From Aquibacillus albus (lineage in GTDB: Bacteria; Bacillota; Bacilli; Bacillales; Amphibacillaceae): a stretch of DNA of 64,000 bases. The notes below the pieces were generated by a model that did no database searches, was not told the origin of the DNA, and worked only from the letters and a program-made list of their open reading frames with translations. The translations under genes and the position numbers were made by a program. Positions 52,481 to 61,861 of this stretch are shown one piece after another. The stretch covers positions 38,801-102,800 of the forward strand of contig NZ_JAFBDR010000016.1 in the NCBI RefSeq assembly GCF_016908325.1, read 5' to 3'. The number at the start of each line of letters is the position of its first letter. The first letter of the stretch is position 1.

Positions 52481-52648
52481 TTACAATCTTTATTCCACTA
52501 ACTAACGCAATAGCTGAACAACGGGATGTCGAATACGGGATCCCTATAACGTTAAATGGCAGTTTTCTTGAATAAGGAAAGTAGTATTAATTAGTTGGGA
52601 AATCACTGTAATTTTTTAATAAAAATAAAATTTAAAGGGGGAATATCA

Positions 52649-52909
52649 ATGAGAATTGCATATAAAATCGGGTTTTGGATGATTATACTTTTTCTTATTT
52701 GGTTTATTTATGCTTTATTTACTTATGAAGAAATGCTTATTTTAATACCATTGTCGGCAGGGGCGGCTGTACTTCCAGTATTTTTATGGTATTTTCTTTT
52801 AGTCTTCTTATATAAAAAGCTGCCAAAACTACGGATACTAATTTTCATTGTTTTTATTCCCTTGCTTATTTATTATTTATACTATTTAGGGGGACTTGTG
52901 ATTTATTAA
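52649..52909 (+). CDS. Small membrane protein
   Basis: 86 residues, three hydrophobic segments. ATG 52649 lies 7 nt after TTTAAAGGGGG. Unknown family. Confidence 0.55.
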   Translation: MRIAYKIGFWMIILFLIWFIYALFTYEEMLILIPLSAGAAVLPVFLWYFLLVFLYKKLPKLRILIFIVFIPLLIYYLYYLGGLVIY

Positions 52910-53032
52910 TTTAAACCTGCTAATAAAAGGTTATTGCATTAACCTGCAATAGTGGAACAAGCTGTCGCTGCCACTGTTGAACTCGAGGTAGAAGAGTTTA
53001 GTAAAAGATAATGATTTTGGGGGATTTAATAG

Positions 53033-53464
53033 ATGAACTATTTTTTGAAGTTAAATGTTGTTAGCATTGTATATGCTCTTATGGTATTTGTTCCTTTTGA
53101 GCTGATGTTAAATGTATATAGAATTAGCAGACTGACAAATCTTGAAATTGGTACGGTTAATTTTATGACTGGTGTAACCCTAATTGTTGACATTATAGGT
53201 GGTACAATACTACTCGTTTTCTTAACAAAAAAGTGGCTGGGTAAGCAGAAGGCGAACTTTTGGACAGTCATTCTTTGGGCACCCTATTTTGTTCTTTTTG
53301 TTTATTTATTCGCATCTTTATTCCCAATGACTAATGGTGGAGATGCCTCTAACCCTGCTTCTGGTCTTTTAGCAATAGGAGGACTGATAGTATTTCCTCT
53401 TTATATACTAATTCTCAATTTCCTTGGTAGAACAAATGATGATAAAACCTTTAAGACTGCATAA
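53033..53464 (+). CDS. Four-TM membrane protein
   Basis: 143 residues, four hydrophobic segments. Start ATG after TTTTGGGGGAT. No family. A boundary motif with a terminator follows. Confidence 0.55.
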   Translation: MNYFLKLNVVSIVYALMVFVPFELMLNVYRISRLTNLEIGTVNFMTGVTLIVDIIGGTILLVFLTKKWLGKQKANFWTVILWAPYFVLFVYLFASLFPMTNGGDASNPASGLLAIGGLIVFPLYILILNFLGRTNDDKTFKTA

Positions 53465-53492
53465 ATAATAAAGATTGTGCAGAATTGTACTT

Positions 53493-53547
53493 AAAGTAAG
53501 GATGCAAGAGCTGAAGATTGATTACCGATTATGCAGCTCTTTTTTTA
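53493..53547 (+). repeat. Array boundary motif with terminator stem
   Basis: TAAAGTAAGGATGCAAGAG, then GAGCTG ... CAGCTC and seven T. Confidence 0.7.
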
Positions 53548-53627
53548 TGCTTTTTCCAAATAAAAGGAGATGAATGATAAGATTGTAATTAGTAATGAAG
53601 GGTTAGTTTATATTAGGGGGATAAATC

Positions 53628-54215
53628 TTGTTTAAAAAATATCTTTTCATTTCGTTTGTTCTGATAATTCTGAGTGGATGTAGTTTCAATGAGACTCTAG
53701 ATACTACGAACCTTACAGTGAAAGAACCAGAAACACCTTATGAAAAAGCAGCTAAAGCTACTATTTTTGAACCTGTAAAAAAACAAATCGCAAATCAATC
53801 ACTACCGTATGAAGTTAAATTTCCTAAATATATTCCTTTTGAATACGAAGAATCAAACGTGTTTTTATATGGATGGGATAAGAAAAATAAGGATGTGGTA
53901 ACCCATATTAGATACTTATCAATCGAAGGTTATGAACAGATTGATAAAAACACAAGTAAACCTCAACAAATACCACATGTTGATTATATGGTTTCTAATT
54001 TTGAACGGAATTATAGTACGGCATCAGAATCTAATGATCATGAAGAAATCGAGATAAATGAGGGATTTACGGCGTTATTTACGAGTGATGATTTCGGAAA
54101 AAATATGCAATTGATATGGTATAAAGATGGAATGGAATTCACTTTAGAGATGAATAATTGTGGTTATTTACAGGATGGGAAAGCAGAGTTAATAAAAATA
54201 GCTAAATCAATTTAA
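53628..54215 (+). CDS. Lipoprotein
   Basis: 195 residues from TTG behind AGGGGGAT. Signal MFKKYLFISFVLIILSGC (lipobox LSGC); mature part has alternating beta/helix segments (VKFPKYIPFEYEESNVFLYG) like DUF4367-type lipoproteins. Unknown role. Confidence 0.6.
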   Translation: MFKKYLFISFVLIILSGCSFNETLDTTNLTVKEPETPYEKAAKATIFEPVKKQIANQSLPYEVKFPKYIPFEYEESNVFLYGWDKKNKDVVTHIRYLSIEGYEQIDKNTSKPQQIPHVDYMVSNFERNYSTASESNDHEEIEINEGFTALFTSDDFGKNMQLIWYKDGMEFTLEMNNCGYLQDGKAELIKIAKSI

Positions 54216-54264
54216 CAGTCTTTAATTGAAATAATAGTTAGTGAAGATAAAAAGGGGTGTTAAA

Positions 54265-54435
54265 ATGCGTGGTATTAAAACGATGTTACTGGGAATTGCG
54301 TTAATGCTAGTTGGGCTATATTTACCACACGAAGCTGCATTTAGAACAGGTGGTTATGAAATTTATCTATTAGCCTTAGGATTTATTATTGTAATAATTG
54401 GCTGTTTCAAAAAAGATAAGAAAGAAAATCCATAG
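54265..54435 (+). CDS. Small two-TM protein
   Basis: 56 residues. ATG 54265 lies 7 nt after AAAGGGGTG; a GTG upstream precedes that site. Basic tail FKKDKKENP. Unknown. Confidence 0.5.
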   Translation: MRGIKTMLLGIALMLVGLYLPHEAAFRTGGYEIYLLALGFIIVIIGCFKKDKKENP

Positions 54436-54445
54436 ATAAGTTAAT

Positions 54446-54535
54446 AAATTAACGGGAGCAAAAGGACAATAAAGAGTTGCTATAAAGGGTGCTTGAGCGA
54501 AAGAGTGGGAGCCGTCGTAACGGCAGCTCCTTTGG
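54446..54535 (+). repeat. Array boundary motif with terminator stem
   Basis: AAATTAACGGGAGCAAAAG then GACAATAAAG; a GGAGCCG / CGGCAGCTCC hairpin follows at 54508-54530. Confidence 0.65.
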
Positions 54536-54612
54536 CTTATTTTGAATGGACGGTTTAGTAAACGAAGAGAACATGTTAAATTTAGTTTAAATTTTGCAAA
54601 GGGGGATTAGGG

Positions 54613-55050
54613 ATGAACACATTAACAATTAAAGAACTTCAATCACAAAATGAAATTGTTGAAGCATTTCCAGTTATGAAACAATTACGAACTCACCTTG
54701 ATGAAGAGACATATCTCGAATTAGTATTAGAGGCAAAAGAGAAAGATAGATATAAAATGTTTGCATTAGTTGACGAAGGAGAAATAGTTGCAGTAACTGG
54801 CTTTAAGCCTATGGTAACACTATATTATGGTAGATTTGTTTGGGTTTGTGATTTAGTAACTGATACAAATAAGCGTTCAAGAGGCTATGGTGAAAAACTA
54901 CTTACATATGTTCATGAATGGGCAAAGGAAAACAATTATAAAAGTGTTGCTTTATCTTCTGGATTAAAGCGTACTGACGCACATCGTTTTTATGAAAATA
55001 GAATGGATTATGACAAAGTAAGTTATGTATTCAAAGCAAATTTGAAATAA
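54613..55050 (+). CDS. GNAT acetyltransferase
   Basis: 145 residues. [39 protein letters not shown] holds motif A (acetyl-CoA site RSRGYGE), with the C-terminal [14 protein letters not shown]. Acetylates an unknown amine. Start ATG after AAAGGGGGATTAGGG. Acetyltransferases are common cargo of small-gene arrays. Confidence 0.85.
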   Translation: MNTLTIKELQSQNEIVEAFPVMKQLRTHLDEETYLELVLEAKEKDRYKMFALVDEGEIVAVTGFKPMVTLYYGRFVWVCDLVTDTNKRSRGYGEKLLTYVHEWAKENNYKSVALSSGLKRTDAHRFYENRMDYDKVSYVFKANLK

Positions 55051-55060
55051 GTGGGCTATT

Positions 55061-55488
55061 AAAGTAACGGGTAGCGTTAGTAAAAGAATACGCAAGGGAA
55101 AAAAACAAAAAGATGGGGCGAAGTCTTAGCCTTTATGAAAAAGGAAACATTTTTAGCAGAAAGTATGAAAATGGTCATGGATTTTACAATGACAATTGAA
55201 GCACAAGCTACTGTTGACTATATAATTGATAGCTATAATGAAATAGAAGAAATTACACTACCTGAAAAGGCACATAGTTACAAAAATATATGATCAATAC
55301 CTATGACCTTAACAAATTATACGCTTCCATTTTTTACATTGAATATGATTCAATAAAGGATATACCATCGTTTTCAACTCCTTATGGTAAAGGATTATTT
55401 GGAAGTTCTGTGATAGGTACTTCCATTTTACACTGAAAACGATGGTTCTTTCTGTTTAAATAAACCTATTTACTACGCTTAGGCATCA
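55061..55488. other. Gap with a gene fragment and a large inverted repeat
   Basis: A boundary motif (55061-55095), a 52-codon fragment (55135-55293) and ACCATCGTTTTCA / TGAAAACGATGGT arms at 55364-55376 and 55434-55446 around a 57-nt loop that itself has GGAAGT / ACTTCC. Confidence 0.45.
55135..55293 (+). pseudogene. Fragment of a secreted-protein gene
   Basis: 52 codons, ending MTIEAQATVDYIIDSYNEIE EITLPEKAHSYKNI. The ITLPEKA ending is like the C-terminus of DUF6612-type lipoproteins. No ribosome binding site, no signal; the N-terminal part is lost. Confidence 0.4.
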
Positions 55489-56466
55489 TTAGTATCCGAT
55501 AATCTCCAGGAATGCATCATCTTCGATTAAGTTATAGAACATTGGGTCTTCGTACGCCCAATCCCCATAGTTTGGATCAATCTCTATCGTTTTCGCTAAC
55601 AGCTTAAGTGCTTCTTCTTTTTGTTCCATGTACATTAATGTTCGACTTTTCCCATAATATCCAGATGGGGACTCTGGAAACTTTTCAATCACCGTGTCAT
55701 ACACGTTAACAGCTTCCTCTAGCTTATTTAAGTCAACTAATACTGAACCTTTATAATAGTATGCATCAATTTGCGAAGGGTCTAAGGCAATAATTTGATT
55801 GCTATACGCCACTACTTCTTCAAAATTTCCAATCCCATCATGGGTGTACATCAAATACCACAATGCATCAATATCTCCAGGAATCAATTTGTTGTATTTG
55901 TTAAACGCTTCTAATGCTGCTTTATATTCGCCGATATAATAATTTGCAACACCTTTTCCATAAAAGGCATATTCACTATTTGGGTTAATTTTTAACGCCT
56001 CTTCATAGTATGTCAATGCTTCTTGATCTCGATCCATTGCTGACAGCGCATTTCCCATATTAATATATTCCATATCACCGTCTGGCTTTATATTAATTGC
56101 TTCTTTTGCAAAGTCAATAGCTTCTTCAAACCTGCCTAACTCATTTAATGCCCATGATTTATTACTTAACGCCGATTCAAGGGCTGGGTCTAACTCCAAG
56201 GACTTATCTAATGAATCTAATGCTTCATCAGCTCGTCCAAGCTCGAGTAGTAGATAACCGCGCTCTCCATGTAGACTAGCATCTCTTGGATATTTCTCGA
56301 TTCTTTCGTCGACATATGCTAACGCCTCTTCAAATTCACCATTTTCATAGTAAGCTTCTACCTTTTCACTATCGTACATCAAATCAATCGGAAGCAATGT
56401 TGTTGGACTACATCCAAATAATAACGAAGTTCCTAAAGTTAGAATTAGTATAGATTTTTTTTCCAT
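55489..56466 (-). CDS. TPR lipoprotein
   Basis: 325 residues. Signal peptide with lipobox LFGC near residue 18 (MEKKSILILTLGTSLLFGC), then about eight TPR units (for example AYYENGEFEEALAYVDERIEKYP, YLLLELGRADEALDSLDKSLELDP). Probably surface-bound and protein-binding. ATG 56466 has AAGGGG 10 nt upstream; an ATG 33 nt further up is the alternative. Minus strand, unlike most of the array. Confidence 0.85.
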   Translation of the reverse strand: MEKKSILILTLGTSLLFGCSPTTLLPIDLMYDSEKVEAYYENGEFEEALAYVDERIEKYPRDASLHGERGYLLLELGRADEALDSLDKSLELDPALESALSNKSWALNELGRFEEAIDFAKEAINIKPDGDMEYINMGNALSAMDRDQEALTYYEEALKINPNSEYAFYGKGVANYYIGEYKAALEAFNKYNKLIPGDIDALWYLMYTHDGIGNFEEVVAYSNQIIALDPSQIDAYYYKGSVLVDLNKLEEAVNVYDTVIEKFPESPSGYYGKSRTLMYMEQKEEALKLLAKTIEIDPNYGDWAYEDPMFYNLIEDDAFLEIIGY

Positions 56467-57058
56467 TGCCGCTATTCCCCTTATAATAGATTGGTACAAA
56501 GTTCTTAGATATTAGGCTAACAACCAAATGCTTTATTAAAATTCACACTATTTATAGAATAGCATATTTAACTACTTAGTGGAGGGAAAATCAAAACATA
56601 CCTGATATTACAAATCCTTTAAAGAGGATAAAAATGCAACAAAGTTACTCCATTAATCAGTTGCATTGAGCTGGCCCTTCCTTTGTTATCAAAAGGTAAT
56701 CGAACTAGATGATGAAAAGAGTTACACTTAAACATAAGCGTGCAAGAGTTAAATAAGGCGATCATCATTGGTCGTCTTTTTATTTTATCTGATAATCTTT
56801 TGGAATATTTTGTTAAAATTAATGTAACAAAAGATCTTTTAGTAAAGAAGCATGTTAATTTAAGAGTGCTGTCAACTTACATTTAACAAACTGTCCAGTC
56901 TATTGAGCGACTCCTTAATGAAAATTAGTTCGTTATTCAAAATTTAATTAGTTTGAATTTATATACTTCAAGTAATCCTGCCTAAGTTAAAAAAGACGAA
57001 ATAATATCATTTATAGTGTAGTGTAATATTTGAATTCGTAAAAAGGAGGATTTTACTT
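56467..57058. other. Intergenic, 592 nt
   Basis: A boundary motif with stem at 56731-56786 and its 30-bp tail to 56825. No gene seen in the rest. Confidence 0.45.
56731..56786 (+). repeat. Array boundary motif with terminator stem
   Basis: AACATAAGCGTGCAAGAG then TTAAATAAGG; stem GGCGA / TCGTC and TTTTT; tail TTGGAATATTTTGTTAAAAT. Confidence 0.65.
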
Positions 57059-57679
57059 TTGAATATTTTAATTTTAGGTGCAACTGGACGAGTTGGAAGT
57101 CAAATAGTAACTTATGCACTTCATGATAGACATCATGTTACTGTATTAATTCGCACTCCAGAGAAGATTCAAATAAATAGTGAAAATTTAACCATTATAC
57201 ACGGGGATGTTTTAAATAAAAATGATATAGTACGTGCAATGCATGGGATTGATGTTGTTATTAGTGCACTAAATACTGATGGCACAACCACTCTTTCAGA
57301 AAGTATGCCACTAATTATCAAAGCAATGGAAAACGAAGGTATACAACGAATTATCACGATAGGAACCGCAGGGATCTTACAAAGTAGAACTACGCCATCC
57401 GTACTCCGTTATCAGTCAAGTGAATCAAAACGTAAATCTACCCGTGCAGCAGAAGAACATCATAAAGTTTACGATATGCTTAAACAATCAACACTCGAAT
57501 GGACTATTGTATGTCCTACATATTTACCTGATGGAGAAAGTATAGGTGATTATCGTGAGGAACGTGATTTTTTGCCGGTGGGTGGAGATAAAATATACGT
57601 TACGGATACAGCAGGATTTACTTATAAGCAGATTGAAAGTAACAATTATATAAAATCACGCGTAGGTATCGCCTACTAA
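57059..57679 (+). CDS. NAD(P)-binding SDR/NmrA-like protein
   Basis: 206 residues. ILGATGRVGSQIV is the Rossmann glycine motif; VISALNT and TIVCPTYL are family strands. Lacks the Tyr-x-x-x-Lys of classical SDR dehydrogenases, so it may be a regulator or atypical reductase (YwnB type). Start TTG after AAAAAGGAGGAT. Confidence 0.8.
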   Translation: MNILILGATGRVGSQIVTYALHDRHHVTVLIRTPEKIQINSENLTIIHGDVLNKNDIVRAMHGIDVVISALNTDGTTTLSESMPLIIKAMENEGIQRIITIGTAGILQSRTTPSVLRYQSSESKRKSTRAAEEHHKVYDMLKQSTLEWTIVCPTYLPDGESIGDYREERDFLPVGGDKIYVTDTAGFTYKQIESNNYIKSRVGIAY

Positions 57680-57802
57680 TAAAATTCTCTTACATTATTA
57701 TCTGCTTTCAAAAGGTAAAACTTATTGTTTGTGAAAAAATCGCACTTCAACTAACTAATGCATTTCTTGAAAAAGCAAATAAAACAAAAAGGAGAAAGCT
57801 TG

Positions 57803-58480
57803 ATGCTGGATTATATTTGGTTAGATGACAACTCACCAATATTAGACCAATTACCACATAATTTTACATCAGCAGCAATATTGCTCCATCCTTTTGTCCA
57901 AATGCCTATGGGATGGGGACAAAATAAACGAGAAAATGAACATATATATCCAACTGATGAAGAGATTTTAAAATATGGTAAACCTGTTAGTTGGGATGCC
58001 ATAATAAATAAAAGTAAATTATCAACCTATGAAGAACTAGCTGTTGCTTTAAAAACGTCTATCGCTGCATTAAGAAGGGAATATGCTAGAGAAGATTTAG
58101 CTGATAAATTAAAATCAAGTATGGAAAGTGACCTATATTATCTTGATGAAGATTTCCCAACGGTATTTTTAGTTAATGACTTATTAAATCTTCTTAGTTC
58201 AAAAGGGGCAAAAAAGTTAAGTTACTCAGACCCTATACTAGACAAAAGAGGCAATATAGAATTAAAAAATTTAAATGCATTAGGGGTAAGTGAATTATCA
58301 CTTAAAGAGGTGATGATTACAGATGAGAATATGGATTTTTCTTTCATGAATGTATATGACTCTTTCATCACAATTATTATGGCAAAAGGGAATGATATAA
58401 ATAACATAGTTAGTTCGATAAATTTGGAAGCAATAGTATGTAGTAAAAATACATATATAAACTGGTATTCAAAGGCGTAA
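57803..58480 (+). CDS. DUF2711-like hypothetical protein
   Basis: 225 residues, soluble. MLDYIWLDDNSPILDQLPHNF and YPTDEEILKYGKPVSWDAI match my memory of the DUF2711 family of Bacillus. ATG 57803 lies 7 nt after AAAAAGGAGAAAG; the frame upstream has no site. Function unknown. Confidence 0.55.
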   Translation: MLDYIWLDDNSPILDQLPHNFTSAAILLHPFVQMPMGWGQNKRENEHIYPTDEEILKYGKPVSWDAIINKSKLSTYEELAVALKTSIAALRREYAREDLADKLKSSMESDLYYLDEDFPTVFLVNDLLNLLSSKGAKKLSYSDPILDKRGNIELKNLNALGVSELSLKEVMITDENMDFSFMNVYDSFITIIMAKGNDINNIVSSINLEAIVCSKNTYINWYSKA

Positions 58481-58481
58481 T

Positions 58482-58512
58482 GAGCTAAAGGTGCAGGAAT
58501 GTTGAACAAGAA
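58482..58512 (+). repeat. Array boundary motif
   Basis: GAGCTAAAGGTGCAGGAAT then GTTGAACAAG; starts right after the stop of the preceding gene. No stem seen. Confidence 0.65.
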
Positions 58513-58568
58513 CTAATTGTTGATAGTAAATGATACAAATTATTCTAAGGACTAAGGAGGAGTGTGAC

Positions 58569-59114
58569 TTGAAGGGGAAAATTATAATATCTGCGGTATT
58601 AGTCTTAGTCATCTTAATAGCTTGGAACTTCTATCCGAAACATTATAGCGAAACACTAAATGGTGTTTATTATCAACTAGGCAACGAAGAGGTATCAGAG
58701 AATATAAAAATGCATATTGATGGTAAATTACGTCCTCGTATTTTCGGAAATAAAAAGTTTGAGGGGACCGTAAAATTTGAAGGTGAAATGGTGCCTAGCA
58801 TTTCAGAGGATAGAGGAGAACTGGAAATTTATTTTGAAAATGAGAACGGTGTTGGGGTTATAGCCTCATTTGGTCGTACTGGTGAGAATGGAGTTCTTAT
58901 TCCCGATATTTATCATTATGGAATCGCCTACAAAAATGACGATTATACTCAATTTACAATAAAAGTTTATTGCAGGGATACTGAAGATAGTAAGGGGTCG
59001 TGGTCAAAAAACAATGGATTAATGATTACTGCTCCAGCGGGCGATAGAGAGGAAGCCTTGGAACTGTCAAATAAATTAATTGAAGAATATGAAGATTCCT
59101 TCATTAATGATTGA
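58569..59114 (+). CDS. Membrane-anchored hypothetical protein
   Basis: 181 residues from TTG after AAGGAGGAGTGTGAC. One N-terminal hydrophobic segment (IIISAVLVLVILIAWNF) and an extracellular beta-rich part (YYQLGNEEVSENIKMHIDGKL). Unknown family. Confidence 0.6.
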   Translation: MKGKIIISAVLVLVILIAWNFYPKHYSETLNGVYYQLGNEEVSENIKMHIDGKLRPRIFGNKKFEGTVKFEGEMVPSISEDRGELEIYFENENGVGVIASFGRTGENGVLIPDIYHYGIAYKNDDYTQFTIKVYCRDTEDSKGSWSKNNGLMITAPAGDREEALELSNKLIEEYEDSFIND

Positions 59115-59127
59115 TTGTGATTATGTA

Positions 59128-59165
59128 CACTTAAACTAAAGGGAGGCTTATTAACAATAAGGATT
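59128..59165 (+). repeat. Array boundary motif
   Basis: CACTTAAACTAAAGGGAGGC then TTATTAACAATAAGG. No stem. Confidence 0.65.
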
Positions 59166-59232
59166 AAGCGCCTATAATATTTAATAAGCTAGACTTTAAT
59201 TCAAATTTCAATAAGAAAGGAGTGTGGTGAGA

Positions 59233-59742
59233 ATGGTTAAAAAGAAGGGTTGTATTATTTTTATAATTTTATGTATCATTTCGTTAGCAGCTTGTAGTAA
59301 GGAAAATGTTAATAATTATGTGTGGAAAGCAGACAGTTCTAATTGGGAACTAGAGACTAATTTTGATAACTTAACTACACATTATAACAAGAAATTATTT
59401 ACTATAACACTTACTTACAAAGGAACTTTTGATGAGTTTAATAAAATGAGAAGAGTGCAAGTTCATCAAGGTAATGTACAATATACAGCATCAGAATTAT
59501 TTTTGGATACGAGTCTAAAGAATGATATACCAAATGATAATTCAAAATATGAATTTATAGACTTTAGTAGTAAGGAAAACAAAACATTGAAGGCAAAATT
59601 TCAATATGATACTGATATGGAGAAACCGTTTGAAGAGTACATTACCGATAACGGAAATATGGATTTAACTATTAGTTGGGGAACAGACAAAGATAAAGCT
59701 GAATACACAGATAAAATCAAGTTAGATGCAAGTGGTAATTGA
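59233..59742 (+). CDS. Lipoprotein
   Basis: 169 residues. MVKKKGCIIFIILCIISLAAC (lipobox LAAC). Mature part WKADSSNWELETNFDN ... TITLTYKGTFDEF is beta-rich. ATG 59233 is 10 nt after AAAGGAG; a GTG 9 nt before it is the alternative. Unknown. Confidence 0.6.
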   Translation: MVKKKGCIIFIILCIISLAACSKENVNNYVWKADSSNWELETNFDNLTTHYNKKLFTITLTYKGTFDEFNKMRRVQVHQGNVQYTASELFLDTSLKNDIPNDNSKYEFIDFSSKENKTLKAKFQYDTDMEKPFEEYITDNGNMDLTISWGTDKDKAEYTDKIKLDASGN

Positions 59743-59760
59743 CTAAAACGTGAAAGATTA

Positions 59761-59798
59761 CACTTAATGTAGCGGGTGTTTATCTGGAACAAGAAACG
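59761..59798 (+). repeat. Array boundary motif
   Basis: CACTTAATGTAGCGGGTGTT then TCTGGAACAAG. Confidence 0.65.
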
Positions 59799-59864
59799 TA
59801 GACCTTATTGCGTTAAAGGAGCATTAATGTTCAATTGATGTTTAATGAAAGGGGCGAGACTTTT

Positions 59865-60035
59865 ATGAAATATTCCCTATATGGAGCAATTGGTTTAGTC
59901 GTAATATTTATTGTTTTAAATATACTAAATTATGATGGTTTCAATATCATTATCGGTTCTTTTGAATGGGTAACTCGTTACATATTACCTTGGATAGCAC
60001 TATATTGGTTTATACAATTGGTAAAAAGTAATTAA
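59865..60035 (+). CDS. Small two-TM protein
   Basis: 56 residues. ATG 59865 lies 7 nt after GAAAGGGGCGAG. Unknown. Confidence 0.5.
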   Translation: MKYSLYGAIGLVVIFIVLNILNYDGFNIIIGSFEWVTRYILPWIALYWFIQLVKSN

Positions 60036-60056
60036 AGATAACACCTTTAAATGTTT

Positions 60057-60082
60057 CATTAACGGGAGCTTTTCTTGAAGAT
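60057..60082 (+). repeat. Array boundary motif
   Basis: CATTAACGGGAGCTTTTC then TTGAAG. Clear core without a stem. Confidence 0.65.
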
Positions 60083-60328
60083 CACTTTAATCCTCGAATA
60101 TCGTTCAAATTAACATTTCATGATATAAAGGAGAGCTTTAGCAGATCAAGTGGATCGTCATGTTTTATTGGTGGCCCACTTCTTTTGAGTTATTCAAAAA
60201 ATTACTAGAATTATATGATAAAATAAATTCTGAACATTATTCGTAAAATATTTGTCAGTGTATATAATATCATGTTAAATATAAAATAAACTTTTTGAGG
60301 CGTACAAATAAAAAGGAGTATTAACATT
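60083..60328. other. Intergenic, 246 nt
   Basis: Imperfect hairpin AAGTGG / CCACTT at 60147-60181 with TTCTTTTG after it may terminate the array transcript. No gene. Confidence 0.35.
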
Positions 60329-61360
60329 ATGACATTTAGAGAAATAAGCCCTAAAATTAGTATTAATGAAATGAAAGAGCTTGGTAAATTATCAGGACAA
60401 ACGTTAAAGCACAAAGAAGAACGTGATAATGAACTTAATGCAATTATTAATGGTGAAGATGATCGCTTGCTTTTGGTAATCGGTCCTTGTTCATCTGATA
60501 ATGAAGAAGCTGTTCTTGAATATGCTCGTCGCTTAGCAAAATTACAAGAGGAAGTTAAAGATAAGATTTTTATTGTCATGAGGGTATATACGGCAAAACC
60601 ACGTACCAATGGTGATGGATATAAAGGCTTAATCCATCAGCCAGATTCAAAAGGTAATCCTAGCTTGATTAACGGTATCAAAGCTGTTCGTGAATTACAT
60701 TATAAAGTAATTACAGAGACTGGTTTGACAACAGCAGATGAAATGTTATATCCCGAAAATCTTCCTTTGATTGATGATCTTGTAAGCTATCATGCAATTG
60801 GGGCGCGAAGTGTAGAGAATCAACAACATCGATTTGTTGCAAGTGGTATTGATGCACCAACAGGCATGAAAAACCCCACTTCAGGTAATTTGAACGTAAT
60901 GTTTAATGGTATCTATGCTGCTCAACATGCACAAAATTTTCTGTTTAATTACGCTGAAGTAGAAACAGAAGGCAATCCCCTTGCTCATGCAATTCTACGT
61001 GGTGGAGTAAATGAGTACGGAAAAAATATACCAAATTACTATACAGAAAATTTACTAGACGCTATCAAAATTTACGAAAAAATGCATCTTAAAAATCCAT
61101 TTATCATGATTGATACGAATCATAATAACTCTGGTAAACAATATTTAGAACAAATTCGTATCGTTCGTCAAATTTTGATTAATCGTGAATGGAATGAAAA
61201 AATAAAGAAATATGTTCGCGGATTTATGATTGAATCTTATCTTGAAGAAGGGCGGCAAGACGAACCATTAGTATTTGGTAAATCAATTACAGATCCTTGT
61301 CTTGGGTGGGATAATACAAAAGAACTTATTTATGAAATTTATAAAAAAGAAGCTAAATAA
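60329..61360 (+). CDS. aroG: DAHP synthase, AroA-I-alpha type
   Basis: 343 residues of the E. coli AroF/G/H class: VIGPCSSDNEEAVLEYARRL, RVYTAKPRTNGDGYKGL, GARSVENQQHRFVASGI, DTNHNNSGK. It lacks the N-terminal extension that carries feedback sites in the enteric enzymes only partly (the first 30 residues are present), so regulation is unknown. A second DAHP synthase in one window, of the class rare in Bacillus, suggests acquisition; no aromatic gene adjoins it. Start ATG after AAAAAGGAGT. Confidence 0.88.
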   Translation: MTFREISPKISINEMKELGKLSGQTLKHKEERDNELNAIINGEDDRLLLVIGPCSSDNEEAVLEYARRLAKLQEEVKDKIFIVMRVYTAKPRTNGDGYKGLIHQPDSKGNPSLINGIKAVRELHYKVITETGLTTADEMLYPENLPLIDDLVSYHAIGARSVENQQHRFVASGIDAPTGMKNPTSGNLNVMFNGIYAAQHAQNFLFNYAEVETEGNPLAHAILRGGVNEYGKNIPNYYTENLLDAIKIYEKMHLKNPFIMIDTNHNNSGKQYLEQIRIVRQILINREWNEKIKKYVRGFMIESYLEEGRQDEPLVFGKSITDPCLGWDNTKELIYEIYKKEAK

Positions 61361-61363
61361 AGT

Positions 61364-61425
61364 GTTAGGGGTCAGACCCTCCATGTGGACAAATGTCCAC
61401 GGTTGGGGTCTGTGACCCTTTTTTT
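61364..61425 (+). terminator. Nested palindrome acting as terminator
   Basis: AGGGGTCAGACC ... GGGGTCTGTGACCC outer arms enclose GTGGACAAATGTCCAC; eight T follow. The GGGGTCAGACCC form resembles a dispersed palindromic repeat of Bacillaceae. Confidence 0.75.
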
Positions 61426-61580
61426 TGGAAGCAAGTATTCCAGGATTGATTTTTTTAGGTCCAATTGGTGCAGTGATAGGTGGGTTAATTGGATTTGTAT
61501 TTGGGACTACTCAATCAAATTATAGAAAGATTGTCAATTTGGAAAAAGAAATCACCGATTTAAAAAATAATAAAAGCTAA
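61425..61580 (+). CDS. Small protein, possibly truncated
   Basis: 51 codons from a TTG within the terminator T run: one Gly-rich TM segment (LIFLGPIGAVIGGLIGFVF) then a coiled basic helix (YRKIVNLEKEITDLKNNKS). No binding site upstream; the palindromic element may have replaced the original start. Confidence 0.35.
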   Translation: MEASIPGLIFLGPIGAVIGGLIGFVFGTTQSNYRKIVNLEKEITDLKNNKS

Positions 61581-61598
61581 ACTACTTCTATTAAATTT

Positions 61599-61656
61599 AA
61601 AGTAAAGGGAGCATTAGCTGAGCAAGGGAGCTGTCGGTGTCCGGCAGCTCCTATTG
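61599..61656 (+). repeat. Array boundary motif with terminator stem
   Basis: AAAGTAAAGGGAGCATTAG then CTGAGCAAG, then GGAGCTGTCGG / CCGGCAGCTCC and TATTG. Confidence 0.8.
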
Positions 61657-61666
61657 TGCTAAAGAA

Positions 61667-61861
61667 GCAGGTTAGCTGAAAAGGGGGCAATTGATGTATT
61701 AGGAGGTTTTTATGCGAAAATATCTATTATTGATTATGTGTTTGATGCTGCTATCAGCTTGTTCATCAGAAGACGATGTTAATTTCGATGAAACTATGAT
61801 AGTTACTGGGAAAGTAATTCAAAAAAAATAAGAGAGAAAAGAAGAACTTACTAAGTATTGT
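61667..61861 (+). repeat. Duplicated array fragment A, copy 2
   Basis: 195 bp, two substitutions from 42767-42961. Confidence 0.9.
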
